A DNA stretch of 64,000 nucleotides from SHZI01 sp031395645 (GTDB taxonomy: Bacteria; Pseudomonadota; Gammaproteobacteria; Steroidobacterales; GCA-2729495). The translations under genes were made by a program, and so were the position numbers. Where the stretch lies: NCBI GenBank assembly GCA_031395645.1, contig JANNJM010000036.1, forward strand, positions 11,538 to 75,537. Direction: 5' to 3'. The notes under the pieces were generated by a model that had not been told where the DNA came from, did not search any database, and saw only the letters and a program-made list of their open reading frames with translations. Shown here piece by piece: positions 44,619-53,601 of the stretch; position 1 is the first letter of the stretch; every line of letters begins with the position of its first letter.

Positions 44619-45488
44619 ATGCTCTCCGCCCTGGTCGACCAGCTCTTTGTGCTCTTTCAGCGCCTGCTGCCGGAACGGCAACTGGGACGTGCGGTGCATG
44701 CCCTCACGCGCAACCGGACCCCGTGGCTGCGCAGCATGCTGATCCGGGCCTTCGTGCGCGTCTACCGGGTGGACCTCACGGAAGTTGAGCACCCCGAGCC
44801 GGAGTCCTGGGAGCACATGAACGCCTTCTTCACGCGACCGCTGCGGCCCGGTGCGCGAATCGTCGCCAGCGGCGACGGTACCGTGGTATGTCCGAGCGAT
44901 GGCCTCCTTGAAGAACTGGGCTACGCCGAAGCAGATCAGCTGCTGCAGGCCAAGCGCTTCCGGTACCGGATCAGCGACTTTCTGGCGCTGAATGCGGCTG
45001 AAGCCGGGCTCTTCAGTGGTGGGGCGACTGCCACCATCTACCTCGCACCGCACGATTATCACCGCGTGCACATGCCCCTCGGCGGTCGGGTGACGGAGAT
45101 GGTCTACGTCCCCGGCCGGCGCTGGGCCGTCAACCGTCGCACGGTCCGCACGGTGCCGGGCCTGTTTGCCGCCAACGAGCGCGTGATCCTGTGGTGCGAG
45201 AATTCTGCAGGCCGCTTTGCGGTTGTGCTGGTCGGCGCGCTAAACGTCGCGAGTATCTCGCTGGCGTGGAGTGGTGACGTGCCGTCTTCGGACGAGGTGG
45301 TCAGGACCCTTTACGGAGCGACGGATCCGCGGCTTCAGATTGCAGTCGGGGGTCTGCTCGGGCAGTTCAACCTCGGCTCCACGGTGGTGATTGTTGCGGA
45401 GCGAGCCCTCATTGAATGGGACGCCACCGTCACACCGGGTGAGGCAGTCCGAATGGGCGCGCGCCTTGGACAGAGCCGGGCCAACTAG
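44619..45488 (+). CDS. psd: phosphatidylserine decarboxylase proenzyme
   Basis: 289 aa. It makes phosphatidylethanolamine at the inner membrane. The self-cleavage motif LGST occurs in QFNLGSTVVIV near residue 255, where the Ser becomes the pyruvoyl group of the alpha subunit. His residues in the YLAPHDYHRVHMPL stretch are the autocatalytic pair. Its stop TAG shares one base with the GTG start of epmA. Confidence 0.95.
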   Translation: MLSALVDQLFVLFQRLLPERQLGRAVHALTRNRTPWLRSMLIRAFVRVYRVDLTEVEHPEPESWEHMNAFFTRPLRPGARIVASGDGTVVCPSDGLLEELGYAEADQLLQAKRFRYRISDFLALNAAEAGLFSGGATATIYLAPHDYHRVHMPLGGRVTEMVYVPGRRWAVNRRTVRTVPGLFAANERVILWCENSAGRFAVVLVGALNVASISLAWSGDVPSSDEVVRTLYGATDPRLQIAVGGLLGQFNLGSTVVIVAERALIEWDATVTPGEAVRMGARLGQSRAN

Positions 45489-46489
45489 TGGCCTGGCGGC
45501 CCAGTGCATCGTGGACGGCACTTCGTCAGCGCGCCCGGCTGCTGGCTGCCACCCGCTCTTTCTTCAGCGCGCGCGGCCTGCTGGAAGTCGAGACGCCCGC
45601 ACTGGTGCGGCATGCGGTAACGGACCCCCACCTGGGGAACATCAGTGTCCGACCGGTCAGTGGACCGCCGCTCTTTCTGCACACGTCCCCCGAATTCCAC
45701 ATGAAACGCCTGTTGGCCGCAGGAGCCCCGGACATCTGGCAACTCGGCAAAGTCTTCCGGGACGGTGAAGCCGGCAGGCACCACGAACCAGAGTTCACCC
45801 TCCTGGAATGGTATCGCCACGACTTCACCCTGGAGCAGCTGGCGGGCGAGACTTGCGCGCTGCTCACGGTACTCGCGCGCGAGGCTGAAATCGCAGGCGC
45901 CGTGCCCTCGCTGGCACTCGAAACGCCCGTTTACTGGACCTACGCGGACCTGTTCCGGGCAACGTTGGGTGTTGATCCTCTGACGGCAGGTATAGCGGAT
46001 TTGCAAGACTGTGCCCGTTCCGTCCTGGGCAGCCGGGCGAGTGCAGAGCTTTGCGGTAGTCTCGGCGACAAGACCACGCTGTGGCTCGACCTGCTGATGA
46101 GCCACGTGGTCAGCAAGCGGCTGGAGGGAACGCTCATTGCTGTGGTCACGGGTTACCCCGCAGCGCAGGCCGCCCTCGCCCGCGTGAATCCGGCGGATCA
46201 CCGCGTCGCGGAACGGTTCGAGGTCTTCTGTCGCGGGATCGAAGTGGCCAACGGTTACCGCGAGCTCACTGATGCGGCTGAACTGCGCCGGCGTTTCAGC
46301 GCGGATCGCGCCCTCCGGGCCCAATTGGGCCGGCACGACGTAACGCCGGACGAGCAACTGCTGGCAGCGCTGGAGCACGGCCTGCCCGACTGCTCAGGGG
46401 TTGCCGTTGGCTTTGACCGGGTGGTGATGGTTCTGCTCGGGCTTGGCACGCTGCAGGCAGCGATCAGCTTCCCTGTCCTGGAGAATTAG
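45488..46489 (+). CDS. epmA: elongation factor P-(R)-beta-lysine ligase
   Basis: 333 aa. A class II lysyl-tRNA synthetase catalytic core without an anticodon domain: LLEVETPALVRHAVTDPHLG, LHTSPEFHMKRLLA, RHHEPEFTLLEWYR (motif 2) and GVAVGFDRVVMVLLG (motif 3). It adds beta-lysine to EF-P Lys34. It begins with GTG, overlapping psd by one base. The substrate gene efp is directly convergent downstream with a 17-base gap. The aminomutase gene epmB is not in the window. Confidence 0.94.
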   Translation: MAWRPSASWTALRQRARLLAATRSFFSARGLLEVETPALVRHAVTDPHLGNISVRPVSGPPLFLHTSPEFHMKRLLAAGAPDIWQLGKVFRDGEAGRHHEPEFTLLEWYRHDFTLEQLAGETCALLTVLAREAEIAGAVPSLALETPVYWTYADLFRATLGVDPLTAGIADLQDCARSVLGSRASAELCGSLGDKTTLWLDLLMSHVVSKRLEGTLIAVVTGYPAAQAALARVNPADHRVAERFEVFCRGIEVANGYRELTDAAELRRRFSADRALRAQLGRHDVTPDEQLLAALEHGLPDCSGVAVGFDRVVMVLLGLGTLQAAISFPVLEN

Positions 46490-46506
46490 CAGTCCGGAGA
46501 GCCGTG

Positions 46507-47073
46507 CTACTTTACCCGCGACGCATACGCACTCGTGCGGGTATCGACCTTGATGACTTCACCCTCGTTAATGAACAGCGGCACCTTGACGACCGCGCCA
46601 GTCTCGAGCCGCGCAGGCTTCATGCCACCCGTGGCGGTATCACCCCGGACGCCAGGATCGGTTTCGACAATCTTCAGTTCGACGAAAATCGGCGGCATCA
46701 CCAGCAGCGGCACTCCGTTCCAGAGCGTAACGGTGCAGGTGTCCTGCTCCCGGAGCCACTGCCTGGCTTCCTCGACGGCGGTGAGCGAGGCCGGAATCTG
46801 CTCAAAGGTCTCGGGATCCATGAAGTACCACATGTCACCGTCCACATAGAGGTACTGCATCGGCCGATCGACGACATCCGCCGATTCGATCGAGTCGCTG
46901 TTACGGTAGGTCTTTTCAACCGTCCGCCCGGTGCGCAAATTGCGAATGCGGACCCGGTTAAAGGCCTGGCCCTTGCCGGGTTTGACGAACTCATTGTCGA
47001 CCACGGCGCAGGGATCGCCATCGATCAATACCTTGCTGCCGCCCCGGAGATCACTCGCGCTGTAATTGGCCAT
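46507..47073 (-). CDS. efp: elongation factor P
   Basis: 188 aa from the ATG at 47073. It relieves ribosome stalling at polyproline motifs. KOW-like N-terminal domain, with the modified loop VKPGKGQAF placing Lys at residue 34, the site used by EpmA. The C-terminal OB domain includes DPGVRGDTATGGMKPARLETG and ends in SYASRVK-like VDTRTSAYASRVK. Convergent with epmA; divergent from the FimX-like gene, with 149 bases between starts. Confidence 0.97.
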   Translation of the reverse strand: MANYSASDLRGGSKVLIDGDPCAVVDNEFVKPGKGQAFNRVRIRNLRTGRTVEKTYRNSDSIESADVVDRPMQYLYVDGDMWYFMDPETFEQIPASLTAVEEARQWLREQDTCTVTLWNGVPLLVMPPIFVELKIVETDPGVRGDTATGGMKPARLETGAVVKVPLFINEGEVIKVDTRTSAYASRVK

Positions 47074-47143
47074 AGAAACCCATTCGTCTTCGCAGCAGCC
47101 TAGTCTAGCGGAATTTTTCGGCACGACATAACTCCAGCGGGGC

Positions 47144-47171
47144 CACATAATCGAACGACGATCACATAATC
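47144..47171. repeat. direct repeat in the efp/FimX-like divergent promoter region
   Basis: CACATAATC occurs at 47144-47152 and 47163-47171, a 19-base period, close to two DNA turns. It lies between the divergent starts of efp and the FimX-like gene and could be a regulator site or two overlapping -10 elements. Short repeats of nine bases can also arise by chance. Confidence 0.35.
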
Positions 47172-47222
47172 CCCCGGCATCGACCTGCAGAATCCCGCTC
47201 CATTCCAGGGACTTGAACAGGT

Positions 47223-49313
47223 GTGGAGTTGGGCAACTCCGTCGGCATTCCACTAATCGTCTTAAGTCGCAGCGATGAGCACGCGACGACGATCAATTCG
47301 GTCCTGCGCGATAGCGGACATCCGGTGCACTGTCAGCGCTTAAACGACCTCGCGACACTCACCGAAGCTCTCAAATCACGCCTCCCCGACATGATCCTGT
47401 TCTTCGACGGCGAGACCGACGCCGACTTTGCCGCGGTGGCCGCTGCCGTGGCCCAGTGCCTGCCACCGCCGCCCTTGCTGATGGTCCACGCCAACGTGGA
47501 TGAATCTGGCATCGCTGCAGCGATGGAAAGCGGTGCACGGGACGTGGTCTCCCTGACCCACCGCAACCGGCTGCGCGCCGTCGTCGGACGCGAATTGCAC
47601 GCACATCGGTTGCGCCTCGCCCTCGAGGGCGTATTGGGCTCGGCTCGCCAGTACAAACAGGAACTGCGCAGCCTGATGACCGGGGCGTCCGAGGCGATTG
47701 CAGACGTTCACGATGGAATTATCGTGGCTGTGAACCCGGCGTGGGCGGCCCTGCTCGGCGTGAAGGCCGAGGAGGAACTGGTCGGCCAGCCGTTCATGGA
47801 CCTGTTTCGCGAAGCCGACCAGGCGACGCTGAAGGGTGCTCTGATTGCGTGCCTGAAAGGCAAATGGAAGGACGACGGGGTTCTGCCAGTAGTCGCCTTC
47901 AGGCGGGATGAGTCAGAGCTGCCGCTGGAGTTGCGCCTGAAGTGTGTCACCGTTGACGGCGATCCCGGCGTCCGGGTCATCGTCCCAAGTGATCGCCAGC
48001 CCGAGCAGACACCGGAAGACCTGCTCGAACAGGCCGTCGCGAAAGACCCGTCCACCGGGTTTTACCAGCGCCACTCGTTCCTCGATCGTCTGACCGGCCG
48101 ACTCGCCAGTCAGCAGGAGGGCGGCATCCGTGCACTTGCCTACCTCCGGCCGGACCACTTCGCCCGCGTCCAGGCAGACGTGGGCCTGCTGGGTACCGAA
48201 GCGCTGCTGATGCGCCTCGCCGAGATCCTTCGCGAACTGACTCAACCTGGCGACCTGTATGGCCGTTTCGGCGGTACGATGTTCACGGTGCTGGTAGAGC
48301 GCGGCACCATGACGGACGTGCAGGCCTGGGCCAACCAGCTGCGCAAGGCCGTAGCCAACCAGATATTCGAGGTCGAAACGCAGTCGACATCCATGACCTG
48401 CACGATCGGCCTGTGCGAGGTCAGGCCGTCGGATCAGAATCCGGCTGAGCTCCTGGCCGAGGCTGAACTGGCCTGCCGCAAAGGCCGGGATCAGGGCGGC
48501 AACCGGGTCGTGCTTAGCGACAACAGCGGGGTCACCGAGCGGCTGCGCCAGACCGACACGCTATGGATTGCCCGGATCCGGTCCGCGCTGATGCAAAACC
48601 GCCTGCGCCTTGTGCACCAGCCGGTAGTCGGGTTGCACGAAGAGGTCCAGGGTGTACTGGACACACGCGTGCGACTGATCGACGAGCAGGGCGAGCCAGT
48701 CCTGCCGGCCGACTTCATTCCGGCCGCCGAGCGCGCCCACATGATGAAAAACATCGACCGGTGGGTGATTGGTGCGTCGTTCTCGTTCTGTGTGGCACGA
48801 CAGCCCAATCTGGTATTTGTGCGCCTGTCACGTGATTCCTTGCTCGACGAGTCGGTTATTGAATGGCTCAAGGCACGCGCACAGACAACGCGCCTCCGAC
48901 CATCCCAGGTCTGCTTCCAGATCAGTGAGGAGCTCGCCCTGCAGCAGCTGAAGCAGAGCAAGACGATCGCAGAGAAGCTGCGGGAGAATGGCTTCCTGTT
49001 TGCCGTCGATCATCTGGGTACGGGACGCGACTCGACCCAGCTGTTGGGCCACCTGCCCATGCAGTTCGTCAAGGTGGACGGCAGCCTGATGCAGGGCCTG
49101 CACCGGGACAAGGACTTGCAGAAAAAGGTTGGCGAAATTGCTGCCCGGGCCCGGGAGCTCAAAATCAAGACCATTGCCGAGCGTGTTGAGAACGCCAATA
49201 CGATGGCCGTTCTGTGGCAACTCGGCATCGCTTTCGTGCAGGGCAACTTTACCCAGAACCACGGCGTGGTTCTGGGCGGCAGCGGTGCGACCGAGCAGCA
49301 GCTCGCCGGCTGA
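47223..49313 (+). CDS. fimX: FimX-like protein: degenerate REC-PAS-GGDEF-EAL
   Basis: 696 aa, close to the 691 aa of Pseudomonas FimX. A degenerate receiver lies at about 8-125 (no acidic pair; LIVLSRSDE), a PAS domain at about 150-260, GGDEF at about 270-430 and EAL at about 445-690. The cyclase motif reads GGTMF instead of GGDEF, and the phosphodiesterase ExL position reads VLD (GVLDTRVRL). Both enzymes should therefore be inactive, leaving a cyclic-di-GMP receptor as in FimX, which controls type IV pilus assembly. It starts with GTG and is followed by a FimV-like gene. Confidence 0.82.
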   Translation: MELGNSVGIPLIVLSRSDEHATTINSVLRDSGHPVHCQRLNDLATLTEALKSRLPDMILFFDGETDADFAAVAAAVAQCLPPPPLLMVHANVDESGIAAAMESGARDVVSLTHRNRLRAVVGRELHAHRLRLALEGVLGSARQYKQELRSLMTGASEAIADVHDGIIVAVNPAWAALLGVKAEEELVGQPFMDLFREADQATLKGALIACLKGKWKDDGVLPVVAFRRDESELPLELRLKCVTVDGDPGVRVIVPSDRQPEQTPEDLLEQAVAKDPSTGFYQRHSFLDRLTGRLASQQEGGIRALAYLRPDHFARVQADVGLLGTEALLMRLAEILRELTQPGDLYGRFGGTMFTVLVERGTMTDVQAWANQLRKAVANQIFEVETQSTSMTCTIGLCEVRPSDQNPAELLAEAELACRKGRDQGGNRVVLSDNSGVTERLRQTDTLWIARIRSALMQNRLRLVHQPVVGLHEEVQGVLDTRVRLIDEQGEPVLPADFIPAAERAHMMKNIDRWVIGASFSFCVARQPNLVFVRLSRDSLLDESVIEWLKARAQTTRLRPSQVCFQISEELALQQLKQSKTIAEKLRENGFLFAVDHLGTGRDSTQLLGHLPMQFVKVDGSLMQGLHRDKDLQKKVGEIAARARELKIKTIAERVENANTMAVLWQLGIAFVQGNFTQNHGVVLGGSGATEQQLAG

Positions 49314-49457
49314 GGCCAGCGTGCAGTCAATCACACTCCGGAGGCACCCCCGCGCGGGAGAACCACGCGATGTTACAGAACGAGACCTGAGTCGTTTACC
49401 GGCTGGCCGGCAGATGGTCTCTTAACGTTTGCACCATGCGGATACCAGGGACTACTC

Positions 49458-51278
49458 ATGCTTCGATTGCGCCAACCAGCCCGGCCTAGCGATTCACTGC
49501 TTCGGCTGGCTGTCCGACAGGTGTCGGCCCGGCCGTTCCTGACCGGTTCCCTGCTGCTCGTAATGGCTCCGGCGGCACAGGCCATCACCCTTGGCGATAT
49601 CAGTGTGCACTCAACACTCGGGCAGAGGCTGATTGCCACGGTGCCGGTTTACCTGGGCGCCGGCGAGGCACTGACGGGCGGCTGTGTTGCGCCCCGGTCA
49701 GGCACCTCCGATCTGCGGCGCGTGCCGGGCGCCGACGTCACCACACCCGAGGCAGCCCGCGAAGGCGTTTACGAAGTGCAGGTGACGAGCGCTTCGGCAC
49801 TTTACGAACCCATGTACGAACTGGAGCTCATGGCGCAGTGCCCAGGGGCGCCGGGCCTGATCAGGCAGTACGTCCTGATGCTCGACCTGCCGGCGGCGAC
49901 GCTGGCCATCCGGACCCCTGCCACGCAAACCCGCGCCACGGAACCACCCACAGCGCAGGCACCAGTAGCGCAGGCACCAATAGCGCGGCCAGGCGCCGCG
50001 CAGCCGCGCCTCCCCACGCGGCCACTCGGCGCGACCATTGAGGAGGGAACTCGTTATCGCGTAGCGACAGGCGACACGCTCTCATCCATCGCTGCCCGGG
50101 TCCGAAGCCGGAAGGTGACACTTTGGGCGCTGGCCGACGCGATCCAGGCTGCCAACCCGGGAGCATTCATCCGCAATGATGCAAACCTCATCTCTCTGGG
50201 CAGCGAGATTCTGATTCCAGGCGGCACAGAGACGGGTTCACCGGTGGCCACGCCGGAGCCAACTGCAATTGCAACTGCAGGCCCGGTCGCGGTCGCAGTC
50301 CCGGTCCCGGTCCCGGTCCCGGTCCCCGAGATCGTGCCACCGGCAGAGAGCAAAGCAGCGCCACCAGCGGCCGCAGTCGTTACTGCGACACCAGTCGTCC
50401 GGGCGGCCGCGCCCGTGAAACTCCGTGTCACGGCACCGCCCGTCGCCATTGCTGCCACCGACGAGCCCAATCCGGTCGTTGCGGCAGCAGCCGGGATCCT
50501 CTTCGGCCTGTCAATCAGCACCCTGCTCTGGTTCCTTGGACGACGCCCGTCACGGAAGCAACGGCCAGCCGAGCGGACGGGCGACAGCAAGGCACAACCG
50601 ACCTTCAACCCCACACCGCTGGTGACCGCGACGGCCACGACGGACACGCGCCCGGGGGAACCGGGATTCTCCGTCTACTACACGCCACCGCAGGACGATG
50701 CCCTGGCAGCGGAATTTGCCGACGCGCTGGACCCCACCGCCATCGCGCCAACTGCCAAAGCATCGCCCGCAACCGCACAGGCCCCGGGCCCGGACGTGAC
50801 CGCCGAACTCGAGGAACTGTTCAACAGTACTGACACGTCGATTCAGAAGCGACTGAATGCCGAGAAGACGATGGCAGCACGCTCACTCGGCCATCGGTCA
50901 GAAGCAGACGGGAATGCATCCGCCGCCGTCGATCGCGGCAGCGCCGTGGACTTCCTGGTGGGCGACCCAACCAGTGAGGAAGCGACCCTGGCAGGCGAGA
51001 CGGTGGAGCAGCCCAGACCAAAGCAGTCAGTCACTGCACAAACCGGCACACTGGACCTCCAGGCGCTGTCTGCTTCGGCGACCAAGGATGAGGATCAGGC
51101 TCAGACCCTGCTGGAGGCTCTGACGCTCCTGCAGCGGGACTACGAAGACGAACTCACGGCGAGTCAGGTGCTGGACCAGTCCGCGGTCCGCGCGATCCTC
51201 GGCAAGGAACTCGACGAACCCACTCAGATCCGCGAGACCGGGGTGCGCAAGGTCCCGTCTCGCGCGAAGTCAGGCTAA
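49458..51278 (+). CDS. second FimV-like protein with LysM domain
   Basis: 606 aa. After a leader (about residues 25-42) comes a FimV-core-like strand, ITLGDISVHSTLGQRLIATVPV (quoted in part). A LysM domain follows at about 198-255 and a single membrane segment at about 336-362. A VPVPVPVP linker from a CCCGGT repeat precedes it. The cytoplasmic part is acidic and Ala/Thr-rich, without the C-terminal TPR motif of true FimV. It follows the FimX-like gene by 144 bases, on the same strand, so a joint role in polarity or pilus control is inferred. Its stop overlaps that of parC by 3 bases. Confidence 0.75.
   Translation: MLRLRQPARPSDSLLRLAVRQVSARPFLTGSLLLVMAPAAQAITLGDISVHSTLGQRLIATVPVYLGAGEALTGGCVAPRSGTSDLRRVPGADVTTPEAAREGVYEVQVTSASALYEPMYELELMAQCPGAPGLIRQYVLMLDLPAATLAIRTPATQTRATEPPTAQAPVAQAPIARPGAAQPRLPTRPLGATIEEGTRYRVATGDTLSSIAARVRSRKVTLWALADAIQAANPGAFIRNDANLISLGSEILIPGGTETGSPVATPEPTAIATAGPVAVAVPVPVPVPVPEIVPPAESKAAPPAAAVVTATPVVRAAAPVKLRVTAPPVAIAATDEPNPVVAAAAGILFGLSISTLLWFLGRRPSRKQRPAERTGDSKAQPTFNPTPLVTATATTDTRPGEPGFSVYYTPPQDDALAAEFADALDPTAIAPTAKASPATAQAPGPDVTAELEELFNSTDTSIQKRLNAEKTMAARSLGHRSEADGNASAAVDRGSAVDFLVGDPTSEEATLAGETVEQPRPKQSVTAQTGTLDLQALSASATKDEDQAQTLLEALTLLQRDYEDELTASQVLDQSAVRAILGKELDEPTQIRETGVRKVPSRAKSG
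50300..50323. repeat. six-base tandem repeat in the FimV-like gene
   Basis: CCCGGT is present four times in a row, encoding part of a Val-Pro linker just before the periplasmic/membrane segment. In-frame repeat of low significance, but a likely site of length variation. Confidence 0.8.
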
Positions 51279-53596
51279 GCGTCGGTTCCCGGTACGAGCC
51301 GGTCAATCTTCCGCCAGCCCCGGGGTAACAGCCCCCCACGCTGACTGCGTGCGCCCCGATACGGAGCCAGGTCACCGGGCTTGAGCGTCATGCTGCGCTG
51401 ATTACTGAACAGCACGAGTGACTGCTGGGGATCCAGCACGGCGACCGCCAGCAGTTTCTCCTCGCCCGTCTTGAACTTGCGCGATGAGATACCAAAAATC
51501 TTGTTGCCCTTGCCGCGCGCCAGTTCCGGAAGATCTGCCGCCGGAAACACCAGCAGCCGGCCCTCGGAGCTGAGCGCAGCCACCAGTGCCTTGCCGGGAA
51601 ATTCGGCACCGTTGACCGGGGACGGAAGCAGAACGTCGCTGCCCTCTGGCACCCGCAGGCAGGCCTTGCCGGCGCGATTGCGGGAATGCAGCTCACCCAG
51701 CTTCACGAAAAAGCCATAGCCGGCATCCGTTGCCACCAGCCAGCGCATCTCGGGATCACCCAGCAGGACGCCCCGGAAGGTGGCTCCGGCGGCCGGATTG
51801 AGCCGGCCGGTCAACGGCTCACCCTGCCCGCGAGCAGATGGCAACGTGTGTGCCGGCAGACAATAGGCCCGTCCCGAGTTATCAATGAACACCGCTGACT
51901 GCGTGCTCTTGCCGAGGGCAGAGCTCAGGTAGCTATCGCCCGACTTGTAGCTCAGGCTCACAGGATCGATCTCGTGACCCTTGGCGCTCCGCACCCAGCC
52001 ACTGGTCGAGAGGACCACGGTGACGGGCTCGCTGGTCACCAGTTCGGTCTCCGCGAGCGCCTGGGCAGCCTCCCGCTCGACGATGACCGTCCGGCGGGCA
52101 TCCCCGTGCTTCTCCGCGAGACCCAGTAACTCGTCACGGATCACGGTTTTTAACTTGGCAGCGCTCTTGAGGATCTGCTGCAGGTAATCCCTCTCCTTGG
52201 CGAGATTTTTCTGTTCAGACCGGATCTCGATCTCCTCGAGCTTGGCCAGTTGTCGCAGCCGGAGGTTCAGGATCGACTCGGCCTGGGTGTCGCTGATGCC
52301 GAAGCGCTTGATCAGCACTTCTTTTGGCTTGTCCTCACGGCGAATGATGCGAATCACTTCGTCGATATTGAGGAAAGCGATTAACAGTCCATCAAGAATG
52401 TGGAGCCGGTCCTCGACTTTGGTCAGACGGTACTGCAGACGCAACTTCACGGTAGCTGTCCGGAATTGCAGCCATTCGACAAGCAACGACTTGAGGTCCC
52501 GAACAGCTGGCCGGCCGTCGAGGCCGATGACATTCAGGTTTACCCGGATCGTCCGCTCAAGGTCCGTCGTGGCGAACAGATGGCTCATCAGGGCTTCGAG
52601 GTCCACCTTGCCGGACTTGGGGGAGATCACCAGACGAGTGGGATTCTCGTGATCGGACTCGTCCCGCAGGTCGTCAACCAGCGGCAACTTCTTGGCCTGG
52701 CGCTGCGCATCAATCTGCTCCAGCACCTTGCTGCCTGAAACCTGGAACGGCAGGTTGGTGATGATGATGTCGTCCTCTTCACGCTCCCAGGTGGCACGCA
52801 GCCGCAGCGTGCCATTGCCCGTCGCGTAGATTTCGTTGAGTTCCTTTCGGGGCGTTACCAGCTCACCGCCAGTCGGAAAATCCGGGCCCTTGATGTGCTG
52901 GCAGAGCTGCTTCTGCGTCGTTTCGGGATCGTCGAGCAGCCTTAAGAGCGCAGTAACGACTTCACGCACGTTGTGCGGCGGAATGTCGGTGGACATGCCG
53001 ACGGCGATACCGCTGGCCCCGTTCAGCAGCAGGTTGGGCAGCTGTGCGGGCAACAACACCGGCTCCTCCAGCGTGCCGTCGAAATTCGGAATCCACTTGA
53101 CGGTACCCTGGCCAAGCTCGTCCAGGAGGGTGGCGGCGTAGGGAGTGAGGCGGGCCTCGGTATAGCGCATGGCGGCGAACGACTTCGGATCGTCTGCTGA
53201 ACCCCAGTTACCCTGCCCGTCGACAATCGGGTAGCGGTAGGCAAAGGCCTGGGCCATATGCACCATGGCCTCGTAGCACGCGGAATCACCGTGCGGGTGG
53301 AACTTGCCGATGACGTCACCAACGGTCCGCGCGGACTTCTTGTGCTTGGTTGCGGCGAGCAGACCAAGCTCGCTCATGGCATAGATGATCCGGCGCTGGA
53401 CGGGCTTTAGCCCGTCCCCGATATGGGGTAGCGCTCGGTCGAGAATGACGTACATCGAATAGTCGAGGTAGGCCTTTTCCGTAAAGACCCGCATCGCCAC
53501 TTTCTCGACGGAATGGAACTCAAGCCGGCTTTGCAGAACGGGCGGCGCGCCGTTCTTGCCAGCAGCTTTCGACGATGGTGATTTCCGGGTGCCCAC
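51275..53596 (-). CDS. parC: DNA topoisomerase IV subunit A
   Basis: 773 aa. The breakage-reunion subunit that decatenates replicated chromosomes. The quinolone-resistance region contains the active-site Tyr in FAAMRYTEARLTPYA, and the GHHHGDS-like loop reads GKFHPHGDSACYEAMV. It is shorter than GyrA and lacks the GyrA box, which supports ParC. The start is GTG at 53596, 5 bases after the parE stop. It converges with the FimV-like gene. Confidence 0.96.
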   Translation of the reverse strand: MGTRKSPSSKAAGKNGAPPVLQSRLEFHSVEKVAMRVFTEKAYLDYSMYVILDRALPHIGDGLKPVQRRIIYAMSELGLLAATKHKKSARTVGDVIGKFHPHGDSACYEAMVHMAQAFAYRYPIVDGQGNWGSADDPKSFAAMRYTEARLTPYAATLLDELGQGTVKWIPNFDGTLEEPVLLPAQLPNLLLNGASGIAVGMSTDIPPHNVREVVTALLRLLDDPETTQKQLCQHIKGPDFPTGGELVTPRKELNEIYATGNGTLRLRATWEREEDDIIITNLPFQVSGSKVLEQIDAQRQAKKLPLVDDLRDESDHENPTRLVISPKSGKVDLEALMSHLFATTDLERTIRVNLNVIGLDGRPAVRDLKSLLVEWLQFRTATVKLRLQYRLTKVEDRLHILDGLLIAFLNIDEVIRIIRREDKPKEVLIKRFGISDTQAESILNLRLRQLAKLEEIEIRSEQKNLAKERDYLQQILKSAAKLKTVIRDELLGLAEKHGDARRTVIVEREAAQALAETELVTSEPVTVVLSTSGWVRSAKGHEIDPVSLSYKSGDSYLSSALGKSTQSAVFIDNSGRAYCLPAHTLPSARGQGEPLTGRLNPAAGATFRGVLLGDPEMRWLVATDAGYGFFVKLGELHSRNRAGKACLRVPEGSDVLLPSPVNGAEFPGKALVAALSSEGRLLVFPAADLPELARGKGNKIFGISSRKFKTGEEKLLAVAVLDPQQSLVLFSNQRSMTLKPGDLAPYRGARSQRGGLLPRGWRKIDRLVPGTDA

Positions 53597-53601
53597 GCGC
53601 G

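Noticed and set aside
47223..49313. Active diguanylate cyclase or phosphodiesterase
   Set aside because: Both signature motifs are altered at catalytic positions.
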